DNA of 44,924 nucleotides from Bacteroidales bacterium UBA1754 (GCA_002315615.1 DCHK01000050.1:1-44924), one strand, 5' to 3'; counted from the first letter of the stretch, positions 1-8,593 are shown. The notes: generated from the sequence alone by a model not told the origin. Numbers and translations are program-made.

Positions 1-895
1 CCACAATTTTTCCGTAGCGAAAAGCATCTTCTATTGCTTCCGCCATATCTTCGCGAGTAAGGTCAGATGTTGCTACTTTTGGACATCCTTTTTCTCTCAA
101 AATATCGGCAAGTTTTAGTGCTGCCTCGGCAGTTCCTCCGTAGATAGAGGCGTATGCAATAAAAATACCTTCGGTCTCTACGTCGTATTTGCTCCAAGTA
201 TCGTACAAACCGACATAGTATGAAAGGTTTTCTTTCAAAACTGGTCCGTGTAAAGGACAAATGATGGCAATATCAAGCGCAGATGCTTTTTTGATAAGTG
301 CTTGTACTTGAACGCCATATTTTCCACAAATATTGAAATAATAGCGTCTTGCCTCGCAAGCCCAATCTTCGTTTGCCGATAATGCACCGAATTTTCCAAA
401 CGCATCAGCCGAAAACAATATTTTGTCTTTCGTGTCGTAAGAAACCATCACTTCGGGCCAATGTACCATTGGTGCACCGAAAAATTTCAATGTGTGTGTG
501 CCTAAAGAAATTTCATCATTTTCTTTTATCACTTTCACATAAGATGTGAAATCTACATCTTCAAAAAACTGTGAAAGCATTTTTGAAGCAATGGCAGAAG
601 TCAAAATCTGTATGTTTGGGTAGAGTAGCAGAATTTCCTTAACGAGTGAAGCGTGGTCTGGCTCTAAATGATGAAGCACCAAATAGTCGGGTGTGCGAAC
701 ACCAAGTGCTTGTTTTAGGTTATGCAGCCATTCGTTGCCCTTTCGTTTATCTACCGTATCCATAATGGCAACCTTTTCGTCAACGATAAGATACGAGTTG
801 TACGAAATGCCATTCGGTATAATGTACTGACTTTCAAATAAATCCAAATCGGTATCATCTACTCCGATATACTTTATGTCTTTTGTAATTTCCAT
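1..895 (-). CDS. Flavodiiron protein (FprA/ROO family A-type flavoprotein), partial
   Basis: The gene begins at the ATG complement at 895 and runs off the left edge, so only the first ~298 residues are present. The N-terminal two thirds is a metallo-beta-lactamase-like di-iron domain: the ligand motif HLEPDH is at about residues 76-81, followed by a W-P-E-V-M stretch, an SADAFG aspartate motif and a CPLHGP histidine. After it a flavodoxin-like domain starts (T-E-G-I-F-I-A-Y-A-S-I-Y-G-G-T). Family members reduce O2 or NO in the cytoplasm with electrons from rubredoxin or NADH oxidoreductases, protecting anaerobes. The 3' end, with the rest of the flavodoxin domain and any rubredoxin extension, lies outside the window. 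It is divergent from the next gene. Confidence 0.9.
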   Translation of the reverse strand, partial: MEITKDIKYIGVDDTDLDLFESQYIIPNGISYNSYLIVDEKVAIMDTVDKRKGNEWLHNLKQALGVRTPDYLVLHHLEPDHASLVKEILLLYPNIQILTSAIASKMLSQFFEDVDFTSYVKVIKENDEISLGTHTLKFFGAPMVHWPEVMVSYDTKDKILFSADAFGKFGALSANEDWACEARRYYFNICGKYGVQVQALIKKASALDIAIICPLHGPVLKENLSYYVGLYDTWSKYDVETEGIFIAYASIYGGTAEAALKLADILREKGCPKVATSDLTREDMAEAIEDAFRYGKIV

Positions 896-1006
896 AGAAA
901 AGTAGCATTTTTTTGTTTTGTAAAATTACGGATTATTTCGATAACTATAAAATGCTGTATTCAAAAAAATCTTTTAATTCGTCATATTTAGTATGGTTTC
1001 TTTTTG

Positions 1007-1014
1007 TACATTTG
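1007..1014 (+). promoter_or_regulatory. Bacteroidota -7 box TACATTTG
   Basis: The sequence matches TAnnTTTG and lies 22 nt upstream of the ATG at 1037. It is followed by GTGAGAACAAA, nearly the same leader as at 2271. I see no clear -33 TTTG at the usual distance. Confidence 0.45.
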
Positions 1015-1036
1015 TGAGAACAAAAAATAAAGAATT

Positions 1037-1525
1037 ATGTACAATTGGTTTGAATGTAAAGTAAAATACGAAAGACTTGATGAACAAGGTGCGCCACGCA
1101 AAGTGAACGAACTTTATTTGGTTGATGCACTTACATTTACCGAGGCTGAAACACGTATCTGCAAAGAAATGGAGCCGTATATTCACGGCGGTACCGAATT
1201 TCAGGTTGCAAATATTCGTCGTGCCAATATCTCCGAAATGTTCGAAGATGACACAACCGATGATGTTGACCATCGTTGGTATCGTTTTCGCATTATCACT
1301 ACAATTATCGATGAAGAAAAAGGTGTGGAGAAAAAAGTAGCGTCGAATGTATATGTAGAAGCAAGTGATATTTTCGAAGCAGTTAAGAATTTACAATCAA
1401 AATATCAATCATCGTTCGATTATACAGTTTCTTCTATTACCGAAACAGCCGTGATGGATGTATATCGTTATGTGTCTGATTCACAAATATCTGCGCAAAT
1501 ACAAAATGCGTCGAAAGAAGAATGA
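1037..1525 (+). CDS. DUF4494 domain-containing protein
   Basis: A 162-residue cytosolic protein without signal peptide or membrane segment. It matches the Bacteroidota-specific DUF4494 family: N-terminal MYNWFECKVKYE, then a VNELYLVDALTFTEAE stretch, and a C-terminal VYRY near the end. The function of the family is not known. The stop codon overlaps the start of the PLP-protein gene in an ATGA arrangement (1522-1525), so the two are almost certainly cotranscribed and translationally coupled from the promoter at about 1007. Family assignment is from recalled family sequence features. Confidence 0.8.
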   Translation: MYNWFECKVKYERLDEQGAPRKVNELYLVDALTFTEAETRICKEMEPYIHGGTEFQVANIRRANISEMFEDDTTDDVDHRWYRFRIITTIIDEEKGVEKKVASNVYVEASDIFEAVKNLQSKYQSSFDYTVSSITETAVMDVYRYVSDSQISAQIQNASKEE

Positions 1526-2187
1526 AAAACATATTGTCGCAATATAACGAGGTGAAATCCACCATTCCCGATGGGGTAAAATTGGTGGCAGTTTCAAAAT
1601 TTCATTCTGCCGACAAAATACAAATTGTGTACGATGGCGGTCAACGAATTTTTGGCGAAAGTCGTGTGCAAGAATTGTGCGAAAAAGTACACATTTTGCC
1701 CGATGATATTCAGTGGCATTTTATAGGTCATTTGCAGACAAACAAAGTGAAATTCATTATTCCGTTTGTGTCGCTCATACACGGTGTAGATTCGTTTCAT
1801 TTGCTGAGGGAAATAAACAAAGAATCGGCAAAAGTTGGACGCGTTACGAATTGCCTTTTGCAAATGCACGTGGCACAGGAAGAAACAAAATTCGGATTTT
1901 CTACCACCGAACTGCAAGAAATGTTGCGTAGCGAAGAATTTTCTACACTGAAAAATGTTTCTATTCGTGGTTTGATGGGAATGGCTTCTAACACCGATAA
2001 TATGCAACAAGTGCGCGAAGAATTTCGTTTACTTAAGCAACTTTTCGACCAAACTAAAGCACAATTTTTCGGCGATGAGTTTTGCGAACTCTCAATGGGA
2101 ATGTCTCACGATTATCCAATAGCCATCGAAGAAGGGAGCACAATGGTGCGCATTGGCACTTCTATTTTTGGCGAAAGGGAATACTAG
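1522..2187 (+). CDS. YggS/PROSC-family pyridoxal phosphate homeostasis protein
   Basis: A 221-residue single-domain alanine-racemase-fold protein. The PLP-binding lysine is in AVSKFH (K26). Other family marks are FGESRVQEL, FIGHLQTNK, LSMGMSHDY and the phosphate-binding RIGTSIFGER at the C-terminus, so it is full length. Family members bind PLP without known enzymatic activity and buffer vitamin B6 and amino/keto acid balance in the cytosol. It overlaps the DUF4494 gene by 4 nt. The stop codon lies within a CTAG site (2184-2187), the site predicted for the MjaI-like restriction enzyme further right. Confidence 0.93.
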   Translation: MKNILSQYNEVKSTIPDGVKLVAVSKFHSADKIQIVYDGGQRIFGESRVQELCEKVHILPDDIQWHFIGHLQTNKVKFIIPFVSLIHGVDSFHLLREINKESAKVGRVTNCLLQMHVAQEETKFGFSTTELQEMLRSEEFSTLKNVSIRGLMGMASNTDNMQQVREEFRLLKQLFDQTKAQFFGDEFCELSMGMSHDYPIAIEEGSTMVRIGTSIFGEREY

Positions 2188-2270
2188 TTTTCCTATAGAT
2201 TTTATTTTAACTTTACGCCAAATTGTAATATTTTTTTGCAGTCTGGCGTATTTTTGTGCCATTTCTTTCC

Positions 2271-2278
2271 TATATTTG
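2271..2278 (+). promoter_or_regulatory. Bacteroidota -7 box TATATTTG
   Basis: TATATTTG lies 21 nt before the ATG at 2300. A second match, TATTTTTG, is at 2249-2256. The following leader GTGAGAATAAA closely matches the one after the box at 1007. Confidence 0.45.
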
Positions 2279-2299
2279 TGAGAATAAAGAATTTCGAAT

Positions 2300-2941
2300 A
2301 TGAAAGTCGCTATAAAAATAGTTTTTGTTGTGCTTGTGGCAATGTTTTTCACTAATGCAAATGCTGAAATTCAGTTTGCTTACTACGACCAGTACGCACA
2401 ACTTTATCCCGATTGCGTAGATGATGAAGAATCAGAAATTTATACGCTCGACGAGCCATTTTTGGAAGAACCTGTTTTTCCTGGTGGCGGTCGTGTGCAA
2501 ATGACACGTTTTGTGTGGTTCAGTACCGAAGTGCTCGATGTGAAAGGTCCCGATGGAGAGCAACTGAAAGGCAAAGTGCTGATAAAAACTATTGTTGACC
2601 GTTGTGGTGTGGCAGGAAAAATCGAGGTCATTCAGTCGCTTTCAGACCAACAAGATGCCGAAGCGGTGCGCGTCATCGAAAGTTTCCCTATTATGAAACC
2701 TGCTACGCTTGATGGCTATCGCGTAAAAGTGGAAATGATTATTCCAGTATATTTCACTAAAACGTATGCACCGAAGAAAAAATATCATTTTGATGATGAC
2801 GATGAGTACGGTTGGAGTTTTGATGATGACGATGAATATTATTCAAGTGACGATGAAGAGGAAAGTTCAAGCGACGACAGCGACGATGGCGGAAGTTTTA
2901 ATCCAAACTACAATTGGGACGATTGGGACGATGATTGGTAA
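2300..2941 (+). CDS. Secreted TonB-C-like domain protein with Asp/Ser-rich acidic tail
   Basis: A 213-residue protein with a signal peptide (MKVAIKIVFVVLVAMFF, cleavage after TNANA). Residues ~50-155 resemble the TonB C-terminal domain found in many Bacteroidota proteins: VFPGGG, a VLIKTIVDRCGVAGKIEV strand pair, then AEAVRVIESFPIMKPA and VKVEMIIPVYF. Unlike a true TonB it lacks an N-terminal anchor and the proline-rich spacer. The last ~55 residues are extremely acidic (Asp, Glu, Ser, with Tyr and Trp) and contain the F-DDDDEY unit twice, encoded by a short DNA direct repeat. The protein is probably periplasmic or exported. The acidic tail could bind divalent cations, which is inference only. 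No specific function is known to me. Confidence 0.7.
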   Translation: MKVAIKIVFVVLVAMFFTNANAEIQFAYYDQYAQLYPDCVDDEESEIYTLDEPFLEEPVFPGGGRVQMTRFVWFSTEVLDVKGPDGEQLKGKVLIKTIVDRCGVAGKIEVIQSLSDQQDAEAVRVIESFPIMKPATLDGYRVKVEMIIPVYFTKTYAPKKKYHFDDDDEYGWSFDDDDEYYSSDDEEESSSDDSDDGGSFNPNYNWDDWDDDW

Positions 2942-2952
2942 GAGAATAATTT

Positions 2953-2988
2953 GACAAATAAACGATTAAACACTAAACGATTAAACAA
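2953..2988. repeat. 7/8-bp word repeat (TAAACGAT / TAAACAC)
   Basis: Alternating 8- and 7-bp units fill most of the gap before the protease gene and end 5 nt before its ATG. Positions 2968-2986 are the exact reverse complement of 34659-34677 (19 nt). Confidence 0.7.
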
Positions 2989-2993
2989 GCAAT

Positions 2994-4238
2994 ATGTACA
3001 ATACATTTTTTTATATAATTATCGCATTTTTTGTTTTCGAAGCGGTAGTCGATTATGTTTTGGACTATCTGAATGTGAAAAATGTAAAACTCACTCTGCC
3101 CGACGAGTTGAAGGGTATTTACAATGAAAAAAAATACGCCGAACAACAATCATATTTCAAATTAAACCAAAAAGTATCAACAATTAAAGGTTTGGTTGAT
3201 TTTGTGGTCGTTTTTGCGTTGCTCGTTTTTGGTGTTTTTGGAATGCTCGATTCGTGGTTGCGCACATTCACAGAAAATCCCTATTGGTTGATGTTGATGT
3301 TTTTCGGTATTTTGTATGTAGCAAACGAAATTTTGTCGTTGCCATTCAGCATTTATGATACTTTTGTGGTGGAAGAAAAATTTGGATTCAACAAGACCAC
3401 ACCCAAAATTTTTGTGTTCGACAAAATTAAAGGGTTGTTGCTTGGCGCCATTATCGGTGGCGGCATATTTTCTTTGTTGTTATACTTTTATATGCTTATT
3501 CCACAGTATTTTTGGTTGTTGGCATTGGCGGTAGTGGCAGCGTTTAGCATATTTTTTATGATGTTTTATTCAAACATCATTGTGCCTTTGTTCAACAAGC
3601 AAACTCCGTTGGAAGAAGGCGAACTTCGTACGGCAATAGAAAAATTTGCTGACAAGGCAGGTTTCAAGTTGAACAATATTTATGTAATTGATGGTTCGAA
3701 GCGTAGCACTAAGGCAAATGCTTATTTTACGGGACTTGGATCGAAAAAACGCATTGTTTTGTACGATACATTGATAAACGATTTGAGTACTGAAGAAATT
3801 GTGGCTGTTTTGGCTCACGAAGTAGGGCATTACAAACACAAACACACGTTGTATTCGTTAATCTTTTCATTGATTGTTTCTGCTATTGAATTTTATATTT
3901 TATCGTTGTTTTTGGGCAACGAACAGTTAGCTCTTGCTTTGGGTGGTGATTTTGCATCATTCCATCTCAGTTTGTTGGGATTTGGTTTACTGTTTACGCC
4001 TATTTCTATGGTTTTCAGCGTGCTGACAAATGTGTTTTCGCGCCGAAACGAATATCAAGCCGATGCGTTTGCTGCAAGTTTTGGTTTGGCAAATCAGTTG
4101 ATTGAGGGATTGAAAAAATTAAGTGTCAAATCATTATCAAACTTGTTGCCACACAAAGCATACGTGTTTTTCTATTATTCGCATCCAACATTATTACAAC
4201 GCATTAAAGCACTGAAAAAATTAGATTTTAATAATTAA
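2994..4238 (+). CDS. M48 family zinc metallopeptidase (Ste24/CAAX protease type)
   Basis: A 414-residue integral membrane protease. There are about seven hydrophobic segments: one N-terminal, several at ~65-200, and two around 285-345. The zinc site HEVGH is at residues 275-279. A downstream ExxxAD-type motif (RRNEYQADAFAASFG) gives the third ligand. Length and topology fit the Ste24/CAAX prenyl protease 1 branch of M48 better than HtpX (about 290 residues). Such proteins degrade damaged membrane proteins or process membrane-associated substrates in the inner membrane. The true bacterial substrate is unknown. It lies between two apparently independent genes with gaps of 52 and 36 nt. Confidence 0.9.
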   Translation: MYNTFFYIIIAFFVFEAVVDYVLDYLNVKNVKLTLPDELKGIYNEKKYAEQQSYFKLNQKVSTIKGLVDFVVVFALLVFGVFGMLDSWLRTFTENPYWLMLMFFGILYVANEILSLPFSIYDTFVVEEKFGFNKTTPKIFVFDKIKGLLLGAIIGGGIFSLLLYFYMLIPQYFWLLALAVVAAFSIFFMMFYSNIIVPLFNKQTPLEEGELRTAIEKFADKAGFKLNNIYVIDGSKRSTKANAYFTGLGSKKRIVLYDTLINDLSTEEIVAVLAHEVGHYKHKHTLYSLIFSLIVSAIEFYILSLFLGNEQLALALGGDFASFHLSLLGFGLLFTPISMVFSVLTNVFSRRNEYQADAFAASFGLANQLIEGLKKLSVKSLSNLLPHKAYVFFYYSHPTLLQRIKALKKLDFNN

Positions 4239-4274
4239 CAAAGTTTAACTTTTAAATCAATAAAAACTTCATAT

Positions 4275-5504
4275 ATGAAAATAGAAATTATTACAATTGG
4301 CGACGAAATCCTAATCGGACAGATAGTTGATACAAATTCGGCTGCTATGTCGAAATTGCTGAATGAGAATGGTTTTTCTGTAAAGAAAATTGTTTCAATA
4401 GCCGATAATGCCAATGAAATAAAACAGTCTGTTGACGCAGCATTCGCCGAAGTGGATGTGGTGTTGCTTACTGGTGGACTTGGACCTACAAATGATGATA
4501 TTACTAAAAAAACATTGTGTGATTATTTTGGTACAAAACTCGTTTTCAATCAACAAGTTTATGATAAACTCGAAAAGCATTTGCAAGCAATAAACTTGCC
4601 AATGAACGATATGAACAAATCGCAAGCGTATTTGCCTGAAATTGCAACGATTATTGAAAATGAAGTGGGAACTGCACAAAATATGCTTTTCGAAAAAGAC
4701 GGAAAAATTCTCATTTCTATGCCAGGCGTACCTTTCGAAATGAAACACGCAATGCCCAAAGTTATTGATTTTCTTAACGAAAAATTCGAAAAAAAAGAAA
4801 ATTTCACGCGTCACTTTTTAGTTTATGGAATTCCCGAATCTGTTTTGGCTACTCGCCTTAAAGATTGGGAAGGTGCTTTGCCTGCGGATTTTCATTTGGC
4901 ATATTTGCCTTCATTTGGAATTGTAAAGTTAAGACTTTCTACCGATGAAAATAATGAGAATAACCAACAACGTATGGCTGTTATTTGCGAAAAATTGCGT
5001 GCTCTTTTGGGCAAAGCAATTGTGGCAGAAGAAGATATTACAATGGAAGAATTGGTGGGCAGAATGTTGAAAGAAAAAAATATGACATTGGCTGTGGCAG
5101 AAAGTTGTACTGGTGGTAAAATTGCACACAAAATTACGTCTGTACCAGGCAGTTCGGCATATTTCAAAGGTGGGGTAGTGGCTTACACTAATTCTGTGAA
5201 AGAAGAGGTGTTGAACGTCTCTGCATTTGATATTGATGAATATGGAGTGGTGTCAATTCCTATTGTGGAACAAATGGCACAAGGCGTTTTGGAACTTACA
5301 GAAGCCGATATTGCTGTCGCTACAAGTGGTGTTGCTGGTCCTACATCTAACGAAAAAGAGAAAGAAGTTGGAACGGTTTGTATTGCGGTTGCTACAGCAG
5401 AATCTGTTATGGCACAGCAATTTAAGTTTGGAAATCAACGCGATAAAAATATAGAACGTGCTTGCTTAGCGGCATTAGTAATGCTAAAAGATGCGATTGG
5501 GTAA
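4275..5504 (+). CDS. cinA: CinA family protein: nicotinamide-nucleotide amidohydrolase
   Basis: A 409-residue two-domain protein. The N-terminal half is a MoaB/MoeA-like COG1058 domain (GDEILIGQIVDTNS at ~8-21; LTGGLGPTNDDITK at ~66-79), which in homologues acts as an ADP-ribose pyrophosphatase. The C-terminal half is the CinA/PncC amidase domain (ESCTGGKIAHKI, E276 onward, then VPGSSAYFKGGVVAYTN). Together they recycle NMN and related pyridine nucleotides in the cytoplasm. The length is typical. The 3' flank holds three heptamer repeats before the next gene. Confidence 0.95.
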   Translation: MKIEIITIGDEILIGQIVDTNSAAMSKLLNENGFSVKKIVSIADNANEIKQSVDAAFAEVDVVLLTGGLGPTNDDITKKTLCDYFGTKLVFNQQVYDKLEKHLQAINLPMNDMNKSQAYLPEIATIIENEVGTAQNMLFEKDGKILISMPGVPFEMKHAMPKVIDFLNEKFEKKENFTRHFLVYGIPESVLATRLKDWEGALPADFHLAYLPSFGIVKLRLSTDENNENNQQRMAVICEKLRALLGKAIVAEEDITMEELVGRMLKEKNMTLAVAESCTGGKIAHKITSVPGSSAYFKGGVVAYTNSVKEEVLNVSAFDIDEYGVVSIPIVEQMAQGVLELTEADIAVATSGVAGPTSNEKEKEVGTVCIAVATAESVMAQQFKFGNQRDKNIERACLAALVMLKDAIG

Positions 5505-5514
5505 AATAGCATAA

Positions 5515-5535
5515 TTCCTAACTCCTCATTCCTAA
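5515..5535. repeat. Heptamer repeat TTCCTAA-CTCCTCA-TTCCTAA
   Basis: Three consecutive in-phase 7-bp units end 6 nt before the ATG of the CvpA gene. Confidence 0.7.
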
Positions 5536-5541
5536 TTTTTT

Positions 5542-6054
5542 ATGTGGCTTGATTTCGTCATACTCATTCCAATTTTGTTCGGATTAGTTCGTGGTTTGAT
5601 ACGTGGGGCAGTGATAGAAATTGCATCTTTTCTTGCTATTTTAATAGCGTTGTGGGTGTCGAAAATATATGCTTCGCCATTGGCGGTACATTTCCAAAAT
5701 TGGTTCGATTTGCAAGAAAAATCTGCAACGATAATTGCATTCATAACAGTATTTTTTGTTTCGCTTATTCTTGTTCAACTTTTGGCAAGATTGCTCGACA
5801 AATTTCTTTCGGCAGTTTCGTTAGGGTGGTTGAACAAACTTTGTGGCGCACTATTTGGTGCGATGAAATTCATTTTGATAATGAGTGTTGTTTTGAACGC
5901 ATTTGCTTTTATCAACGATAAAATTACTTTGGTAGAAAAAGAAACAACAGATAATTCGTTGTTGTACAACCCAATAAAATCTATTGTCATTAGTGCAATA
6001 CCGCATTTGACAGAAAATAATTTCAACGATGAAACAACGAGAGATAATAATTAG
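5542..6054 (+). CDS. CvpA family membrane protein
   Basis: A 170-residue inner membrane protein with about four hydrophobic helices (residues ~2-20, 25-45, 65-85, 100-120). It opens with the family hallmark pattern W-L-D-F-V-I-L-I-P-I followed by a G-L-V-R-G-hydrophobic run, and has LGWLNKLCGALFGAMK in the middle. CvpA homologues are tied to colicin V production, bile resistance and envelope stress in enterobacteria; the molecular role is unresolved. The 3' end overlaps the cytidine deaminase gene by 26 nt in another frame, so the two are probably coupled. Confidence 0.85.
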   Translation: MWLDFVILIPILFGLVRGLIRGAVIEIASFLAILIALWVSKIYASPLAVHFQNWFDLQEKSATIIAFITVFFVSLILVQLLARLLDKFLSAVSLGWLNKLCGALFGAMKFILIMSVVLNAFAFINDKITLVEKETTDNSLLYNPIKSIVISAIPHLTENNFNDETTRDNN

Positions 6055-6499
6055 ATATAAACAGTTGGATTTTAATGAGTTAACTGCTGAGCAAAAGAAT
6101 TTGTTTCAAGTTGCGAACGATACGAACAAAAATTCATATTCTATTTATTCGCAATATAGCGTTTCTTGTGTTGTGATGCTCGATAATAAAGTAATTGTGT
6201 CGGGTACAAATCAAGAAAATTCTGCGTATCCTTCTGGTTTGTGTGCCGAACGTGTGGCTGTTTTTTCGGCAAATTCACAATATCCTGATGCTAAAATTTC
6301 TCAATTAGTTATCTTAGCAAAAGATAAAGGTGTAATTACAGATGAACCTGTTTCGCCTTGTGGTGCGTGTTTGCAAGTGATGCTCGAAGCAGAAAATAGG
6401 CAGAAATCACCAATTGAGATTTTGTTGTTTGGAAAATCTAAAATTTATAAAATTGACAGTGTAAAAGATTGTCTGCCAATTCGGTTTGAAAGAAAATAA
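6029..6499 (+). CDS. cdd: Cytidine deaminase
   Basis: A 156-residue homotetrameric-type cytidine deaminase, converting cytidine/deoxycytidine to uridine/deoxyuridine in pyrimidine salvage. The zinc and catalytic motif is C72-A-E74 (from GLCAERVAVF), with the second motif P-C111-G-A-C114. The deaminase fold is complete. The N-terminus (MKQREIIIRYKQLDFNEL) is slightly longer than in short bacterial Cdd. The start at 6029 overlaps cvpA by 26 nt and I see no better downstream ATG before the conserved core. It is followed by a clear intrinsic terminator. Confidence 0.95.
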   Translation: MKQREIIIRYKQLDFNELTAEQKNLFQVANDTNKNSYSIYSQYSVSCVVMLDNKVIVSGTNQENSAYPSGLCAERVAVFSANSQYPDAKISQLVILAKDKGVITDEPVSPCGACLQVMLEAENRQKSPIEILLFGKSKIYKIDSVKDCLPIRFERK

Positions 6500-6522
6500 A
6501 TTCTTTTATAGCATTGTTTATC

Positions 6523-6560
6523 GAGGAAAATTGCGTGAAAAGCATTTTCCTCTTTTTTTT
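6523..6560 (+). terminator. Intrinsic terminator after cdd
   Basis: GAGGAAAA (6523) pairs with TTTTCCTC (to 6552), with inner TGC/GCA pairing and a short loop. Eight T follow (6553-6560). Confidence 0.85.
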
Positions 6561-6642
6561 CGTTGATAAGTTTTTAACGATTATTTTGCAAATTCCATAA
6601 AATTATTATACATTGCAAAATGAATCTTTAAAAGATAAAACT

Positions 6643-7026
6643 ATGGCGAAAGAGAAATTACAATTTGAGTATGTATTTGACAAAGTGTCACCTACAGTAC
6701 TTTGGTACAGTATCAGTACACCTATAGGACTATCTGATTGGTTTGCTGATATTGTTTCATCAAGTGGAAACGTGTTTACTTTTCAGTGGGCTAAAGTTCA
6801 AGAAGAAGCAGAGTTGCTTAGTAGCAAAGAAATGTCTTCTGTTCGCTTTCGTTGGGCAGATGATGTGCAAAATGATGTGTATTTTGAAATGAAAATTTCT
6901 TCAAATTCAATCACTGGAGATACTTCGCTCACAATTACCGATTTTGCAGAAAAAGGCGAAGAAAAAGATTTGAAAGATTTGTGGAATACACAAATAGAGA
7001 AACTAAAGCGTAAAATTGGTGCATAA
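6643..7026 (+). CDS. START-like / AHSA1-type SRPBCC domain protein
   Basis: A 127-residue protein of the Bacteroidota START-like family (MAKEKLQFEYVFDK, ISTPIGLSDWFADIV, VRFRWADD, LTITDFAEKGE and a C-terminal DLWNTQIEKLKR helix). The SRPBCC fold has a deep hydrophobic pocket; the ligand is unknown. I chose the ATG at 6643 because homologues begin there. A TTG at 6613 would add ten residues with no family support. It is followed within 60 nt by the LptF/G-type permease gene, which has its own promoter-like box. Confidence 0.85.
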   Translation: MAKEKLQFEYVFDKVSPTVLWYSISTPIGLSDWFADIVSSSGNVFTFQWAKVQEEAELLSSKEMSSVRFRWADDVQNDVYFEMKISSNSITGDTSLTITDFAEKGEEKDLKDLWNTQIEKLKRKIGA

Positions 7027-7054
7027 TTTCTGCTTGAAACTCGTTTATTTGTGC

Positions 7055-7062
7055 TAACTTTG
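7055..7062 (+). promoter_or_regulatory. Bacteroidota -7 box TAACTTTG
   Basis: TAACTTTG is preceded, with 18 nt between, by CTTG at 7033-7036 as a possible -33 element. It lies 23 nt before the permease ATG. Confidence 0.5.
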
Positions 7063-7085
7063 CGAAAATTTGAAGTAAAAGTCAA

Positions 7086-8552
7086 ATGCTCAAGATAAAG
7101 AGGTTAGATTTATATATTTTACGAAACTTTATACTGTCGCTTTCGGCAACATTCTTTATTTGTTTGTTCGTATTGCTTATGCAGTTTTTGTGGCGATACG
7201 TCGATGAGTTGGTTGGCAAAGGATTAGAAGTTAGTATTTTAGCACAGTTTTTTTTCTATTCGGCAATGACGTTGGTACCGCTTGCGTTGCCGTTGTCTAT
7301 ATTGTTGGCTTCACTTATCACGTTTGGAAATTTTGGCGAACGCCTTGAACTCCTTTCTATGAAAGCCGCAGGAATTTCCTTATTCCGAATAATTCAACCA
7401 CTTGTCATTTTTGTTTTCTTTTTGAGTATTGGGATGTATTATTTTTCAAACGAAGTCATTCCGCGTTCGCAACTTAAATTGTGGACATTAATTTACTCAA
7501 TGAAACAAAAAACGCCAGAAGTTGATATTCCCGAGGGTTCTTTTTATTCTGAAATTCCAGGGTACAACATCTATGTGAAAAAGAAAAATACAGATAAAAA
7601 CTTGATGGAACACGTGATGATTTACGATATTTCGCAAGGTTTTGAGAATATGACAGTTACGACGGCAGATTCCGCACGTTTGCAGTTTACCGAAGATAAA
7701 AAATTTTTGGTGCTTTCGTTGTATAGTGGCGAGGCGTTCGAAAATTTGAAAATGCGTGGCGAAGATGTGTCAGGCAACAATTATCCTTATCGGCGCGAGT
7801 CTTTCGAAGAAAAGCAATTGCTCATTGAGTTCGACGGCAGTTTTTCTGTTGCAAGTACGAGTGTGGCAAAAGACAAATATGTAGCCAAAACGATGGGCGA
7901 TTTGTATTATGCTATAGATACTTTGAGCGAACAACGCGATAGTGCGCAAAATGTGATGGCTATGCGTATGGTTTCGATGCAAAATTCAAAAATTAGCGAT
8001 ATAAAACGAAATGCCAATCGTTTGAGCGTGGATACCGTTACAAAAGTGGCGCTTACAGATTCTTCTCTTTTCAGTATGCTGTCAGCATCTGATAAAAAAT
8101 TTGCCTTACAAACTGCAAGCAACGAAGTGGCTCGCATCAAAAACGAAATGGAATTTCGTGCGGTAGAAGTTTCTGATTATAATTATTACATTCGTCGTCA
8201 TCAAATAGAAATTCATAGAAAATATACGTTGCCGTTTGCTTGCTTGATTTTCTTTTTTATCGGTGCACCTTTGGGCGCAATTATCCGTAAAGGAGGTTTA
8301 GGATTGCCTGTTGTAATTTCGGTGGCTTTGTTCATTGTCTATTACATCATCGACAATACGGGCTACAAGTTTGCACGCGATGGAATGATGACGCCAACCC
8401 AAGGTATGTGGTTGAGTTCTTGCGTGCTTTTGCCTTTGGGAATTTTCCTCACTTACAAAGCGGCAACCGACTCTGTGCTTTTTAACGTAGATTCATATTT
8501 CGTATTTTTAAAGAAATTTTTCAAGAAAAAAAACGATTCAACGAATCAATAA
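7086..8552 (+). CDS. LptF/LptG family (YjgP/YjgQ) permease
   Basis: A 488-residue inner membrane protein with the LptFG layout: three N-terminal helices (about 12-35, 55-80, 100-120), a large periplasmic beta-jellyroll region in the middle, and three C-terminal helices (about 375-470) including the FIGAPLGAIIRKGGLG loop typical of the family. These permeases pair with the ABC ATPase LptB to extract lipopolysaccharide from the inner membrane and pass it to LptC/A. LptF cannot be told from LptG by sequence here. A Bacteroidota-typical insertion of about 80 residues (around 265-350) is low in hydrophobic residues. Confidence 0.88.
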   Translation: MLKIKRLDLYILRNFILSLSATFFICLFVLLMQFLWRYVDELVGKGLEVSILAQFFFYSAMTLVPLALPLSILLASLITFGNFGERLELLSMKAAGISLFRIIQPLVIFVFFLSIGMYYFSNEVIPRSQLKLWTLIYSMKQKTPEVDIPEGSFYSEIPGYNIYVKKKNTDKNLMEHVMIYDISQGFENMTVTTADSARLQFTEDKKFLVLSLYSGEAFENLKMRGEDVSGNNYPYRRESFEEKQLLIEFDGSFSVASTSVAKDKYVAKTMGDLYYAIDTLSEQRDSAQNVMAMRMVSMQNSKISDIKRNANRLSVDTVTKVALTDSSLFSMLSASDKKFALQTASNEVARIKNEMEFRAVEVSDYNYYIRRHQIEIHRKYTLPFACLIFFFIGAPLGAIIRKGGLGLPVVISVALFIVYYIIDNTGYKFARDGMMTPTQGMWLSSCVLLPLGIFLTYKAATDSVLFNVDSYFVFLKKFFKKKNDSTNQ

Positions 8553-8554
8553 TT

Positions 8555-8590
8555 AAGCAAATAAACAAATAATCAAATAAACTCAAAATA
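8555..8590. repeat. Octamer word repeat (AAGCAAAT / AAACAAAT / AATCAAAT)
   Basis: Three in-phase 8-bp units followed by a degenerate fourth, ending 3 nt before the ribBA ATG. A related ATAAGCAA repeat sits before kdsB. Confidence 0.6.
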
Positions 8591-8593
8591 ATA

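Noticed and set aside
904..956. 8-bp inverted repeat AGCATTTT/AAAATGCT upstream of the flavodiiron gene
   Set aside because: AT-rich, widely spaced and without other support; expected by chance in such sequence.
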